Part shown: piece after piece, positions 26,865 to 39,448 of the stretch
How positions within the stretch are numbered: position 1 is the stretch's first letter
Layout: each line of letters starts with the position of its first letter
Source of the DNA: Methanobacterium sp. UBA353
GTDB taxonomy: Archaea > Methanobacteriota > Methanobacteria > Methanobacteriales > Methanobacteriaceae
NCBI GenBank assembly: GCA_002496805.1
Contig: DALO01000002.1
Coordinates: 124,001-188,000, forward strand
Reading direction: 5' to 3'
DNA length: 64,000 nucleotides
Translations under genes and position numbers: made by a program
The notes under the pieces: generated by a model
Told to the model about the DNA's origin: nothing
Seen by the model: the letters and a program-made list of their open reading frames with translations, nothing else
Database searches by the model: none

Positions 26865-28109
26865 TTAAAATAGGAAATCTTTGTTTTGAATTCTTTTTTT
26901 AAGTTCTTCTGCTAGTTTTCGGGCTCGTTGAATGTCTGACTGGCGACAACTCACTTCTAACCTTTTAATCTCACCTTTCCAATCAATTAAAACAGTTCCT
27001 CTTTCCATCTGGAATGAACCGAATGAACAAGAGTAGGCGCACATTCCACAGCCAAAACATTTGCTTTGATTTAATTCATGTTTTTGGAAAGCTTTCGTTG
27101 GACATCTTTCCTCAACCAGACAAGTTTCACACCGTTGACATAACTCTTTTTCGAAAGTAGGTCTTTCATCAACATTATTCCACACATCATATGTGGTCTG
27201 GCTTAAAACACTGTGACGCCCTTTTATATCACTAATTGGGAGGGTAATGTCCTCATTTTTGATGAATGTCTTTGTTAGTATTTCATCATTCAGGATGGGT
27301 ATGGCTGTGGCCACACTGTTGTAAACTTCAGGTCCGGCCCCAGTGCGGAAACCACCCAGATAATATGGATCCATCTTTTTCATATCCGCAGTTATCATCA
27401 TGTTAGGTTTTTCAGGACTACTTCGCGTTCCAGGACCAATAAATAATCCTTCAGAGTTATTTATGAGTAATTTACTGCCGCTATGGATTGATTTTAATTT
27501 CGGATCATTTTGGAGAGGGTTGAGTTCACCACAACCTGAAAATGAAATTCCTTTAAACGGACCTTCCATATCCACTGCATTGAATATTGATGAAACGGGG
27601 TTTGATGTTGGATTAGTGAATGCAGTATAATTTTTAAAGGCGAATCGGATTCCAATCATCTGGGCAGTCCCAAAATCATCTAAAAGAGTATTTGATTTTA
27701 TAATATTTCCTTGGAAGTCTTCAACTTCGATTTCTATTTCTTTTCCTCTGATAAGATCTTTAAATAGGAACCCTCCTCCATATTGGGGGTCATAAATACT
27801 TTGGGAGGTCCCATATATCATCAAATCCACGGAACCCAACCATTCATTTGGACAAGGCCCTGGAAATCCAGGAACCCCGTTTAAAAGAATATTTTTAGCT
27901 TTTTTGAAGATTCCAGGTTTTGTAACAGGCAGATGGAAAATGGCTGCAGTTCCAGACATGATACCACAAGTCCCAGTAGTAACCACGTCGATATCTTCTG
28001 CCCGGGGTTTTTCACCATCTTTCACTAGACTGGTAACTTCTTCTGCAGTAAGAATGGTAGCTTTCCCCTCACAGATCCGATGATTAATATCCTGAATGGT
28101 TTTTTTCAA
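26865..28109 (-). CDS. DUF39 (HcyBio) protein fused to 2x[4Fe-4S] ferredoxin, methanogenesis marker 16 type
   Basis: 414 residues. Residues 1-330 are the DUF39/HcyBio fold with VTTGTCGIMSGTAAIFHLP (conserved cysteine), LNGVPGFPGPCPNEWLGSVDLMIYGTSQ and GPGTRSSPEKPNMMITADMKKM. Residues 335-390 hold two ferredoxin motifs (CQRCETCLVEERC and CFGCGMCAYSCSF). DUF39 relatives make homocysteine from aspartate semialdehyde by sulfur transfer, and a methanogen relative has been reported to turn sulfoacetaldehyde into coenzyme M. The built-in ferredoxin without CBS domains fits the marker-16 class. Which thiol it makes here is open. Confidence 0.85.
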   Translation of the reverse strand: MKKTIQDINHRICEGKATILTAEEVTSLVKDGEKPRAEDIDVVTTGTCGIMSGTAAIFHLPVTKPGIFKKAKNILLNGVPGFPGPCPNEWLGSVDLMIYGTSQSIYDPQYGGGFLFKDLIRGKEIEIEVEDFQGNIIKSNTLLDDFGTAQMIGIRFAFKNYTAFTNPTSNPVSSIFNAVDMEGPFKGISFSGCGELNPLQNDPKLKSIHSGSKLLINNSEGLFIGPGTRSSPEKPNMMITADMKKMDPYYLGGFRTGAGPEVYNSVATAIPILNDEILTKTFIKNEDITLPISDIKGRHSVLSQTTYDVWNNVDERPTFEKELCQRCETCLVEERCPTKAFQKHELNQSKCFGCGMCAYSCSFGSFQMERGTVLIDWKGEIKRLEVSCRQSDIQRARKLAEELKKRIQNKDFLF

Positions 28110-28159
28110 CTAAATTCACCTTATCCTGGGAACATCAATTACTCGAAAAATCATCAAAT

Positions 28160-30889
28160 TCAGCTAAATCCATTAAGATTTTTTTGGGCTAAAACATCCT
28201 TTAAAGAGTCACGCACATATTTAAGGGCTTCTGGAAGTTTTTCACCCTTTTTTCCAGCTCCTTGTGCCAGATTTGGTTTGCCACCTCCACCTCCACCCAT
28301 GATTTTCGCGGCTTCTTTAACTATTTCGTTAATTTTCACGCCCTTAGCTATAGCTTCAGATGATCCGGCACCCGCTATTTTCCCTTCACTATTTCCGAGA
28401 AAAACCACGTCAATTCCACCATCATCGGTGAGTTTGGTGACCATTTTAACCAGTTCACTTATATCGGCATCTACCTCATCTGCTATGAATTTAAGGGAAT
28501 TGATATTTTCAGTTTCTTCAATCAGTGTTTCGGTTTTTATATTGGCGATCTGGGCTTTTAATCGTCCTATTTCATTTTTAAATGCTTTCCATTCAGTAAA
28601 AAATCGTGCACTGGTTTTGGGAAGTTGATTGGCTTCTACTTTGTACACTGCCGCACTTTCATTTAAGAGAGCATCATTTGTTTGCATGTATTCTACTGCA
28701 GCTTCTCCAGCAGAAAATTCAAGACGTTCTATTCCATCTTGGATCCTTTCTGTTCGGTTAACTTTAATTAACCCTATCTGCCCGGTTTGATCGCAGTGAG
28801 TTCCGGCGCAAGCCTGAACATCAACACCTGGAATCTGAATCACTCTGATACTTTTTCCAGGAACAACTCCTCCCTGATACAATATGAATCCATATTTTTT
28901 CTCAGCCTCAGTACGATCCATCCATTCTGCAGTTACTGGAATATTTTTCATAACCCATCTGTTGGCTATGAGTTCAATTTTTTCGAGTTCTTCTTGACTA
29001 ATACGCTGGTAATGTGATAAATCTATTCTTGATTTTTTAACACCTTTTTGAGCACCTGCTTGCCATATATGGTCTCCCAGAACCATTCGAGCAGCTGAAA
29101 CTAAAAGATGGGTAGCAGTATGATTTCGAGCTAGGGAAATTCTACGATTCCAATCAATTTTTCCTTTAATGGTTGAGCCAGTGCGATGTTTAATTTTATC
29201 CAGTTTTTCCCGATTGACTCGATGTAGAACAATTCCATCGAGTTTTTCAGCATGTGATACCTTCAATTTTTCCCCTGCAAGATCTAAAACACCTATATCT
29301 GATGGTTGGCCTCCTCCTTCTGGATAGAAAAGAGTGTTATCTAAGATTATATTATTTTCATAGAATCCCAGAATTCTAGATTTAAATTCTGTTTCATGAG
29401 GAACATCGTAGAATAATAACTCAGTTTCAGGGTAATCTAACTTAACTTGTATTTTATCTTCAACAGTTTCTTCAGAATGTTTGGCTGCAACAAGAGTGTA
29501 GAAGTTATCTGGAACTTTGACCATGAAATCTAGTTTTTCTGCAATTTCTGCAACTGTTTCCGGTGGCAAACCCTGTGAATCATAAAGATTGATAAGCATT
29601 TCAAGGGGCATTTCATATTTTTCATCTTTTTTAAGGTATTTGATACTTTTTTTAACAATCTGATGTCCCTTGCGGATGGTTTTATGGTAACGTTTATCCT
29701 CCAGTTCAATTACATGGAGAATATGTTCCTGATGATTACGGATTTCTGGGTAGGTCTGGGAAAGAAAATTTAGTTGAATATTCATTATGGTTCCCAAAGA
29801 TTCTTCAAGTCCTAATTTTTTCATGAAACGGATTGTTCTGCGGAGAATTAACCGGGCAAGGTAGCCTTCTTTAACATTGGATGGTATAACTCCATCAGCA
29901 AGCATGAACGCTAGGCAGCGTGTGTGATCTGCAATTACGTAAATCGCTTCCATGGGTTCGGTAGCTTCTTTCAACTCTTTTAAAGAGATTCCCAATCTTT
30001 CTGCCACTCTACTGCGTAAAGTTTTCAAATCAGCTATATCCTCAATATCCATCATACCTGCTACTTGGGCGTTTTCACCAAGAATTGTATGGTTCAGTTC
30101 TACTCCAGCCATTTCTCTGAGTTTTTCAATAACAGGGCCAAAAGAAGCGTCATAAGCAGTGGGTGTTCCCTGGGATATCCAAGCAAATCGTTCCAACCCA
30201 TAGCCAGTGTCAACTATTTTTAAAGGGATTTCTTCCCTTTTTCCATTGGCTGTGGTGCGATATTGGATGAAAACTAAGGTGGCCAGTTCCACTCCCCTTA
30301 CACATACTTCATAACAAGGCCCACTATTGCCTCCCCCTTCCCACCATGATTCAATAAATGTTATTTCTTCCTCATCAATTCCAAGATGGGTTATGAAGTC
30401 ATGACAATATTTCACTGTTTCATCATCCCAGTAAACCTGGTTATCTTCAGAATTAAAGGCATGATGTCCGCCCATAGTGAAGCAAGTCATGTGTCTACCT
30501 GTACGTCCTACGTTGTCTACATCGTTAAGTCGAATTGAAGGTTGAGCCACCACCAGGGGATTTGCTGGTGGTTTAACTTGTCCTGAGGTAACCCATGGCT
30601 GAAAGTTGTAAATTGATGCTCCCACCAAAAAAACATCATCTCTCCATCTTTTTGCCAGAACAGGGTATCTTCTAATGGGAGTGTGACCTCTCTCCTGGAA
30701 AAAACGGATGAATATGTCGTGGATGGAAAATAAGTCATAACTTTGTGATGTGGCTGGATTTCCTATGAACTGATATTCATCACATGGTGCATCACCACAT
30801 GTTTCTCGTTCATTGATTGACCAAAAATCATTTCCACAAATTTTACAGGTTTTTTTAATGTAACCAAGTTTTTTAAACTGGACAGACAT
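28160..30889 (-). CDS. alaS: Alanyl-tRNA synthetase
   Basis: 909 residues from ATG 30889. The archaeal type is clear: an N-terminal zinc-like C-x2-C before the catalytic core (TCKICGNDFW), class II motifs (FIRFFQERGHTPIRRYPV, GRTGRHMTCFTMGGHHAF), the editing domain with HTATHLL near residue 600 and CAGTH near 710, and a C-terminal DHHA1 region with GGGGGGKPNLAQGAG. It charges tRNA-Ala. No SD is seen, but the TATA at 30914-30930 predicts a start of transcription only a few bases before this ATG, so it is likely a short-leader or leaderless mRNA. Confidence 0.97.
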   Translation of the reverse strand: MSVQFKKLGYIKKTCKICGNDFWSINERETCGDAPCDEYQFIGNPATSQSYDLFSIHDIFIRFFQERGHTPIRRYPVLAKRWRDDVFLVGASIYNFQPWVTSGQVKPPANPLVVAQPSIRLNDVDNVGRTGRHMTCFTMGGHHAFNSEDNQVYWDDETVKYCHDFITHLGIDEEEITFIESWWEGGGNSGPCYEVCVRGVELATLVFIQYRTTANGKREEIPLKIVDTGYGLERFAWISQGTPTAYDASFGPVIEKLREMAGVELNHTILGENAQVAGMMDIEDIADLKTLRSRVAERLGISLKELKEATEPMEAIYVIADHTRCLAFMLADGVIPSNVKEGYLARLILRRTIRFMKKLGLEESLGTIMNIQLNFLSQTYPEIRNHQEHILHVIELEDKRYHKTIRKGHQIVKKSIKYLKKDEKYEMPLEMLINLYDSQGLPPETVAEIAEKLDFMVKVPDNFYTLVAAKHSEETVEDKIQVKLDYPETELLFYDVPHETEFKSRILGFYENNIILDNTLFYPEGGGQPSDIGVLDLAGEKLKVSHAEKLDGIVLHRVNREKLDKIKHRTGSTIKGKIDWNRRISLARNHTATHLLVSAARMVLGDHIWQAGAQKGVKKSRIDLSHYQRISQEELEKIELIANRWVMKNIPVTAEWMDRTEAEKKYGFILYQGGVVPGKSIRVIQIPGVDVQACAGTHCDQTGQIGLIKVNRTERIQDGIERLEFSAGEAAVEYMQTNDALLNESAAVYKVEANQLPKTSARFFTEWKAFKNEIGRLKAQIANIKTETLIEETENINSLKFIADEVDADISELVKMVTKLTDDGGIDVVFLGNSEGKIAGAGSSEAIAKGVKINEIVKEAAKIMGGGGGGKPNLAQGAGKKGEKLPEALKYVRDSLKDVLAQKNLNGFS

Positions 30890-30913
30890 GGTGATCATCA
30901 AGAATATTTATTA

Positions 30914-30930
30914 AAATTTAAATATAAGCG
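30914..30930 (-). promoter_or_regulatory. TATA region of alaS
   Basis: Minus-strand CGCTTATATTTAAATTT at 30930-30914 is a TATA box about 25 bases from an expected transcription start near 30895-30900. That is just before ATG 30889, which explains the missing ribosome binding site. Confidence 0.5.
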
Positions 30931-31097
30931 TTAGTATTTGAATCAAACTATGATCAGTATAGATGCTTTGATCTAAGCTTATATTGTTATATATTATTGG
31001 TATAATAGTTAATTAGTATTCTTTGCATTGCTTTTAATTTGATATAAGTTTAATCAATAACAAATTAAAGATATCTATTAAAGTATTATTCTAATTT

Positions 31098-31143
31098 TAA
31101 AAAAAATATTTATAAGCCAAAAAGTCCGAAGGACTTCTGGCTT
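31098..31143 (-). terminator. Strong hairpin and T-tract ending the ribosomal operon
   Basis: On the minus strand, AAGCCAGAAGTCC and GGACTTTTTGGCTT pair as two stacked stems with a TTC loop (31143-31114), followed by a run of eight T (31106-31099). It lies 10 bases after the P1 stop. It is a clear intrinsic-type terminator. Confidence 0.8.
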
Positions 31144-31152
31144 GGGGAAAAA

Positions 31153-31488
<336 letters not shown>

Positions 31489-31572
31489 TTTAACTTTAAA
31501 ACCTTTTAATCCATTTGGATTTATTTATTCGAACTTAAAACTTTTTTATTACATTTTTTTTAAAAAGGCCAA

Positions 31573-32585
<1,013 letters not shown>

Positions 32586-32586
<1 letters not shown>

Positions 32587-33224
32587 TAGATCACCCTCGT
32601 TACAGGGCCCATAGTGGTTTTTACATACATGGATTTTATCTGGTTACGCCCTTTTTCCAGTTTCTGATCCAGCACGGCCAGAACAGCCTCTATGTTATCT
32701 GCTATAAGTTCGTCATCCATGTCCTGTGTACCGACTAATGCCTGTATAACTGGTTGGTCTTTTATTCTAACTTTTACTGTACTTTTAAGCCTCTCCATTA
32801 TGGGTTCGGGTTTGATGTTGGCTGGAACTGGTTTGGGCATTTTCTTCCGGGGTCCTAATACAGGTCCCAAGAATCTACCTACAAGGGGCATCATATCGGC
32901 TTGAGCTACAAAGACATCATGCCTATTGGCAATTTTCTTGGCTTCTTTCCGATCTTTACCTATTTCTTCCAGTTCGGGCTTGTTGATGACCAGATCTGCC
33001 CCGGCGTTTTTGGCTTGCAGGGCCAGTTCACCGTCGGCAATAAAGGCGATCTTAACATCTTTACCTCGTCCATTAGGGAGAAGAACTTCCTCGTCCATGC
33101 GGTTTTCGGGTTTTTTCACGTCTAAATCTTTGATGGTGATGACCACATCAATAGATTGTGTGAAGTTTCTCGGCTTGGATTCATCCTTGGCCTTCTTCAC
33201 CGCTTCTAAGATCTCTTGTTTCAC
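32586..33224 (-). CDS. rpl1: 50S ribosomal protein L1
   Basis: 212 residues from GTG 33224 after GGAGG. Family marks: KPRNFTQSIDVVITIKDLDVKKPENRMDEEVLLP at the N-terminus and GPRKKMPKPVPAN in domain II. L1 forms the L1 stalk at the E site. In euryarchaea L1 represses its own operon by binding an mRNA mimic of its 23S site. Candidate sites are a leader hairpin at 33237-33260 and a GGTGA...GGATGAATCC segment 25-48 bases into the gene (33200-33177). Confidence 0.97.
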
Positions 33225-33231
33225 GTAAATT

Positions 33232-33315
33232 CCTCCGAACTCTTCTGGTATGAAAAGTTCAATCTAATGGTTGGATTTATTTGTTCTTGTATTTTGTTGT
33301 CTTTAATATATATTT
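33232..33315 (-). promoter_or_regulatory. Promoter and structured leader of L1-L10-P1
   Basis: A minus-strand TATA (AAATATATATTAAAG, 33315-33301) places the start near 33283, so the block L1-L10-P1 has its own promoter despite L11 upstream. The leader contains a 9-bp hairpin (GAACTTTTC and GAAGAGTTC, loop ATACCA, one G-U pair) at 33260-33237, directly touching the SD GGAGG (33236-33232). This may tune ribosome access and is a possible L1 target. Confidence 0.5.
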
Positions 33316-33370
33316 GAGATATAATTTTATGATGATTAGTCACAAGAATTAAGGTTATAAAACTTTCAAA

Positions 33371-34302
<932 letters not shown>

Positions 34303-34330
34303 ATTATCACTAACCTTATATCAAATTAAA

Positions 34331-34519
34331 TTATCCAGTACCTTGAATTAATTGGCTGATCATTATAATTATAAAACCTATTACTCCAATGAGGATAATA
34401 CCAATACCGGTTACTTTGGCCACATTGATAAATTCGTCGCTATCCGGTTTCCTAGAGACTTTCAACACTCTTTGGCACTGTTTGATAAAATTTACCATTG
34501 ATTCTTTGTTTAGATTCAT
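34331..34519 (-). CDS. secE: Protein translocase subunit SecE (Sec61 gamma)
   Basis: 62 residues. An amphipathic N-terminal helix (MVNFIKQCQRVLKVSRKPDSDEF) with the conserved KPD-like turn precedes one membrane helix (GIGIILIGVIGFIIIMISQL). It clamps SecY in the membrane. It is first in the secE-spt5-L11 transcript, with a promoter at 34589-34613. Confidence 0.95.
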   Translation of the reverse strand: MNLNKESMVNFIKQCQRVLKVSRKPDSDEFINVAKVTGIGIILIGVIGFIIIMISQLIQGTG

Positions 34520-34588
34520 AAAAATCCCACTTCACATAATTATCAGTAGAAGGAGAAAGTAAAAAATTTAGATATTATAAAAATAGAT

Positions 34589-34613
34589 TATGCCTCGAGG
34601 GCATATAAACCTT
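34589..34613 (-). promoter_or_regulatory. secE promoter with dyad touching the TATA box
   Basis: The minus strand reads GTTTATATGCCCTCGAGGCATA. TTTATATG (34609-34602) is a TATA box, and TATGCC-N5-GGCATA (34605-34589) is a perfect 6-bp inverted repeat that overlaps its 3' end and reaches toward the transcription start near 34580. The inner CTCGAG is also palindromic. This could be a repressor site for the secE-spt5-L11 operon. Confidence 0.5.
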
Positions 34614-34710
34614 TGCATGGGGAAGACTGAACAGACTAGGGTTGAATTAGGGGGGTTAGAGAACGAATATAATCCCTAATCAATTTCTTCCCTTTGGAAA
34701 AAGGATTTAT

Positions 34711-35862
<1,152 letters not shown>

Positions 35863-35913
35863 TCTCTACCCCCACAGCAAATGTTACTTATCTTAAATGT
35901 GTTATTGTACTAA

Positions 35914-35927
35914 CTTATATTTAAAAG
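35914..35927 (-). promoter_or_regulatory. ftsZ TATA box
   Basis: Minus-strand TTTTAAATATAAG with an upstream TTGC lies about 60 bases before the TTG start, predicting a leader of about 30 bases that contains the GGGGGT ribosome binding site. Confidence 0.5.
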
Positions 35928-35963
35928 CAACGGTTTTTTAACCAATAATTCACGACCAAGCAA

Positions 35964-35994
<31 letters not shown>

Positions 35995-36002
35995 CCAACA
36001 TC

Positions 36003-36086
36003 TTACCATGGACTGATTGTGAACACACAGATTTCACAACTTTGACAACCGAACCATTGGAGGGTAACATCAACAGTTGGAATCAT
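36003..36086 (-). other. Possible 27-residue cysteine-rich peptide
   Basis: A minus-strand ATG 6 bases after the stop of the PK-C-like gene opens a frame with CQSCEIC (two C-x2-C steps) ending in SPW at TAA 36003. It has no ribosome binding site and could be chance or a gene remnant. It is noted because the cysteine spacing looks metal-binding. Confidence 0.2.
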
Positions 36087-36092
36087 TAGACT

Positions 36093-36656
36093 CTAAGGTC
36101 TGGGCATAGCAATGATTTCATTTATTCGTAGGTCAAAGAAGTTACCCATGTGTGCTGGCTTCAATACCATGGCAGTGTCAACACCTTTAGCAGTTCCTCC
36201 TAGGGCTATAACTTCTTCATCAGTGGGTATTAAGCCTGCATCTGCAGCCATGATGCTAATTTCAACACAAACCTTCACTCCTTGGGAAAATAATCTTAAA
36301 GTACCAGCTATAATTTCAACAGGAGTGATACCTCCAAATTTATTACTAATACCTCTTCCCACCCCACTAAGGGAGTGTGAACCCACATATATAGGTATAC
36401 CTTCACGTTTCAATTTTTCCACGTATTCTTGTTCAAGTTCTAACTCATCTTCACCTCTAAATCCTGCATGGTGGGTGATACTTATTATATTTGCATCAGG
36501 CATACTATTCGAAACTTTTACGCTACTTTTCCCGGATACTGATGCCACAACAATGTTTTCAATTCCTAATTCTTCTTTTCTTTCCTTAACTAGTTCTATT
36601 AATTTCGCTGTATTTTCAGCACCTGGATTTTCAAAATAATTTATTTTTTTTTCCAT
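36093..36656 (-). CDS. Pyruvate kinase C-terminal-domain-like protein
   Basis: 187 residues of the COG1751/PK_C type: NTAKLIELVKERKEELG, then VVASVSGKSSVKVS, ITHHAGFRGEDELEL, GSHSLSGVGRGISNKFGG, and GTAKGVDTAMVLKPAHMGNFFDLRINEI. The domain alone has no kinase site; relatives are stand-alone and their role is unknown, perhaps binding a phosphorylated ligand. ATG 36656 follows GAGGGGTGA. It is monocistronic. Confidence 0.88.
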   Translation of the reverse strand: MEKKINYFENPGAENTAKLIELVKERKEELGIENIVVASVSGKSSVKVSNSMPDANIISITHHAGFRGEDELELEQEYVEKLKREGIPIYVGSHSLSGVGRGISNKFGGITPVEIIAGTLRLFSQGVKVCVEISIMAADAGLIPTDEEVIALGGTAKGVDTAMVLKPAHMGNFFDLRINEIIAMPRP

Positions 36657-36972
36657 GTTCACCCCTCATTTAAGAGTTTGTTAATGATCATGACGTTAAT
36701 AAATGATATTTCTTTTGTTTTTTTCAAATTCTTCTTATAATTTGTCTTTAAAAATAGAGTATTGGAATTATAAAATTTGTTAGTTAGTTTAAGTTAAAAT
36801 TATATTCTCTATTGCCACATAATTTGTGGCTAAAAAAGATTTATTAGATATCCAACTAATTTAATATATAATTGAGATTATCTAATTAAGATGAATCAAA
36901 TAAGGACTAATATATTTTAATGAGTAAATACAATTAAAATATCCACAAAATCTTTTTCAAAAAGTGATAATA

Positions 36973-37749
36973 ATGAATGCCTTTGATTTTCTCACTCCTC
37001 AACGCAACCCTAAAACAGGCACTGGAATCACTATGATGTTAGATAAAGGCATGGGTCCGGTAACTGTTATCGATCTCCTTGAAATATCCGGAAAATATGT
37101 AGATCTGGCAAAATTCGGATGGGGAACATCTGCCATCCATAATCGCAAAATGATACAGGAAAAGGTGGAAATCTATCATTCTTATGATGTAATCCCTTAT
37201 CCCGGTGGAACTCTTTTTGAAATTGCTTATTCCAAGAATAAATTGGAAGATTATCTTAATGAGGCTGATAAACTGGGATTTGGTGCGATAGAAATATCTG
37301 ATGGAACTATTGATATTTCAAAAGAAGAAAGGGAAAAACTAGTTTCCACGGTGAAAAACAACGGATACTTGGTTATAACAGAGGTTGGTAAAAAAGATCC
37401 GATAAAAGACCAGTTATTAACCATTAATGAAAGAATGGAAATGGTAAATCATGATATAAAGTGGGGGGCGGACTTTGTACTTATGGAAGGCCGAGAAGGT
37501 GGAAAAGGAATCGGTCTTTTCGATGAACAAGGTGATGTTAAGGAAGACGAATTACACATATTAATCAAAGGTACGCAAGTAGAGAAGATAATCTGGGAGG
37601 CACCACTGAAAAATCAGCAAACATACTTCATTTTAAAGTTCGGTGCAAATGTTAATTTAGGCAATATTCCTCCTGAAGAAATCACTGCTCTGGAAACCAT
37701 GCGGCTAGGATTAAGGGGAGACACTTTGGGAAAGGTGAATTTAGGATGA
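36973..37749 (+). CDS. comA: (2R)-phospho-3-sulfolactate synthase ComA
   Basis: 258 residues, a TIM barrel matching ComA: FDFLTPQRNPKTGTGITMMLDKGMGP, GKYVDLAKFGWGTSAIHN, PYPGGTLFEIAYSKN, FGAIEISDGTIDI, FVLMEGREGGKGIGLFD, IIWEAPLKNQQTYFILKFGANVNLGNI. It adds sulfite to phosphoenolpyruvate, the first step of coenzyme M synthesis in hydrogenotrophic methanogens. Its stop overlaps the ABC ATPase start by 4 bases (ATGA), so the two are coupled. Confidence 0.96.
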   Translation: MNAFDFLTPQRNPKTGTGITMMLDKGMGPVTVIDLLEISGKYVDLAKFGWGTSAIHNRKMIQEKVEIYHSYDVIPYPGGTLFEIAYSKNKLEDYLNEADKLGFGAIEISDGTIDISKEEREKLVSTVKNNGYLVITEVGKKDPIKDQLLTINERMEMVNHDIKWGADFVLMEGREGGKGIGLFDEQGDVKEDELHILIKGTQVEKIIWEAPLKNQQTYFILKFGANVNLGNIPPEEITALETMRLGLRGDTLGKVNLG

Positions 37750-38522
37750 TTGAAGAAATAACTATTATCGGGGGTTTTGATAAGCTAGGAAATCCCGAAC
37801 CAGTGAAAAAAGCTATGATTAAAAAGGGTGAAATATTTGGAGTGGTGGGCCCAACTGGAAGTGGAAAAAGCTCTCTAATCGGTGATATTGAACAACTTTC
37901 TCAGGAAGATACATTCTCCAAGAGGAAAATTCTGGTTAATGGCAAAACACCCAGTTACGAAGATCGAACCAACCCTAGAAAGAAGATGGTGGCTCAATTA
38001 TCGCAAAATATGAATTTCCTTGCGGACATGACTGTTGGCGAATTTTTAAGTTTACATGCTAAATGTCGTGGTGCTCACAGTAAATGTGTTAATGCGGTGG
38101 TTGAATTAGCAAATACTCTAACAGGGGAACCCATAAAAAAGGAACATGACTTGACCATCCTGAGCGGTGGACAATCAAGAGCTTTAATGGTAGCAGATGT
38201 TGCAATAATAAGTAATTCGCCCATTGTTCTAATAGATGAACTTGAAAATGCGGGAATACGAAAACATGACGCCCTTGAAGCACTTGCAGGTCATGGGAAA
38301 ATTGTCATGGTAGTTACTCATGATCCCGTGCTTGCTCTTATGACTGATAAAAGAATAGTAATGAAAAATGGGGGAATGCAGTCAGTTGTGGGAACTACTG
38401 AGAAAGAAAAGGCTTTATCCCAAAAATTAAATAAAATTGATGGATTAATGTTGAGTTTGCGTGATCAAGTACGTAACGGTGAAGTTATTGATGACATAGA
38501 ATTAAAGAATTTAGAGTTGTAA
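37746..38522 (+). CDS. ABC-type ATPase without permease, coupled to comA
   Basis: 258 residues. Walker A GPTGSGKSS at 35-43, a Q-loop with LSQNMNFLADMT, signature LSGGQSRALMVADVAI near 138, Walker B IVLIDELENAG, and the switch His in VVTHDP. No membrane protein gene is near, so it is a soluble ABC protein like AtwA or SufC rather than a transporter. Coupled translation with comA suggests a job in coenzyme M use or MCR maturation. That link is inference. It is full-length. Confidence 0.88.
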   Translation: MIEEITIIGGFDKLGNPEPVKKAMIKKGEIFGVVGPTGSGKSSLIGDIEQLSQEDTFSKRKILVNGKTPSYEDRTNPRKKMVAQLSQNMNFLADMTVGEFLSLHAKCRGAHSKCVNAVVELANTLTGEPIKKEHDLTILSGGQSRALMVADVAIISNSPIVLIDELENAGIRKHDALEALAGHGKIVMVVTHDPVLALMTDKRIVMKNGGMQSVVGTTEKEKALSQKLNKIDGLMLSLRDQVRNGEVIDDIELKNLEL

Positions 38523-38725
38523 CATAAATCCTTAAGAATAATCAGCATGAATTAATGCAACCTAAAATAGAATCTGAAAAAATTTTTTCAAACAATGAAC
38601 TTATTTTCAAGATTTTCATCGAGTACATTTCAAATGAATCTAATAAACAAATTTAATTATATTTACTCAAAAATTAATTTAGGAACAAGAATATATTAAT
38701 ATAATTATTCAAAGGGTGATTTTTA

Positions 38726-39427
38726 ATGAAAATGGTTATTGTGGCTGGAACACCTGGTTCTGGGAAAACTGCGGTTTTAATACATGCATTACAAAACATA
38801 AATGAAATAGGATTGAAATCAGCAGTAGTAAAAATTGATTGTCTTTATACTGATGATGATCGAAAATTTGCTAAAATAAATATTCCCACTAAAGTGGGGC
38901 TCTCCATGGATATGTGTCCAGATCACTACGCAATTTACAACTTGGAAGAAATGATTAATTGGGCTGATGAAAACCAAGCAGAACTATTGGTAATTGAAAC
39001 AGCTGGTTTATGTCACCGTTGTGCACCCTTCACTGAAAACTCTTTAGGAGTCTGTGTTATCGATGCCACCAGTGGTCCCAACACACCCCTAAAAGTGGGT
39101 CCATTTTTAAGCACGGCAGATATTGCAGTAATCACCAAAGGAGACATGATATCCCAAGCAGAGCGCGAAATATTCCGGGAAAGGATTCTTGAGGTAAATC
39201 CCAATTGTAAAATAATAGAAGCTAACGGTTTGAGTGGACAGGGATGTGCTGAATTAGCTGACGAATTTATGAAATCCCAGGAAGTGTCTCTCGATCAGGA
39301 GAAACTTAGACATTCCGCGCCACTGGCTGTGTGTACGTTATGCGTCGGGGAAACTAAGGTTAACAAGAAATATCACCGAGGTATACTACGACGTATAGAT
39401 GGTTTCCAAAGTTATGAGGGAGAATAA
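38726..39427 (+). CDS. G3E-family (HypB/CobW-like) GTPase
   Basis: 233 residues. P-loop GTPGSGKT (8-15), a metal-handling switch segment, LLVIETAGLCHRCAPFTE (Walker B with two Cys), the specificity-like ITKGDMISQAE, and an unusual C-terminal CTLCVGETKVNKKYHRGILR with a C-x2-C. It resembles the GTPases that insert nickel (HypB, UreG) or act as metal chaperones. The extra cysteines suggest metal or cluster binding. It is followed by a 4Fe-4S protein 21 bases away. The client is unknown. Confidence 0.85.
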   Translation: MKMVIVAGTPGSGKTAVLIHALQNINEIGLKSAVVKIDCLYTDDDRKFAKINIPTKVGLSMDMCPDHYAIYNLEEMINWADENQAELLVIETAGLCHRCAPFTENSLGVCVIDATSGPNTPLKVGPFLSTADIAVITKGDMISQAEREIFRERILEVNPNCKIIEANGLSGQGCAELADEFMKSQEVSLDQEKLRHSAPLAVCTLCVGETKVNKKYHRGILRRIDGFQSYEGE

Positions 39428-39448
39428 TTCATTTTATAAGGTGTTTTA

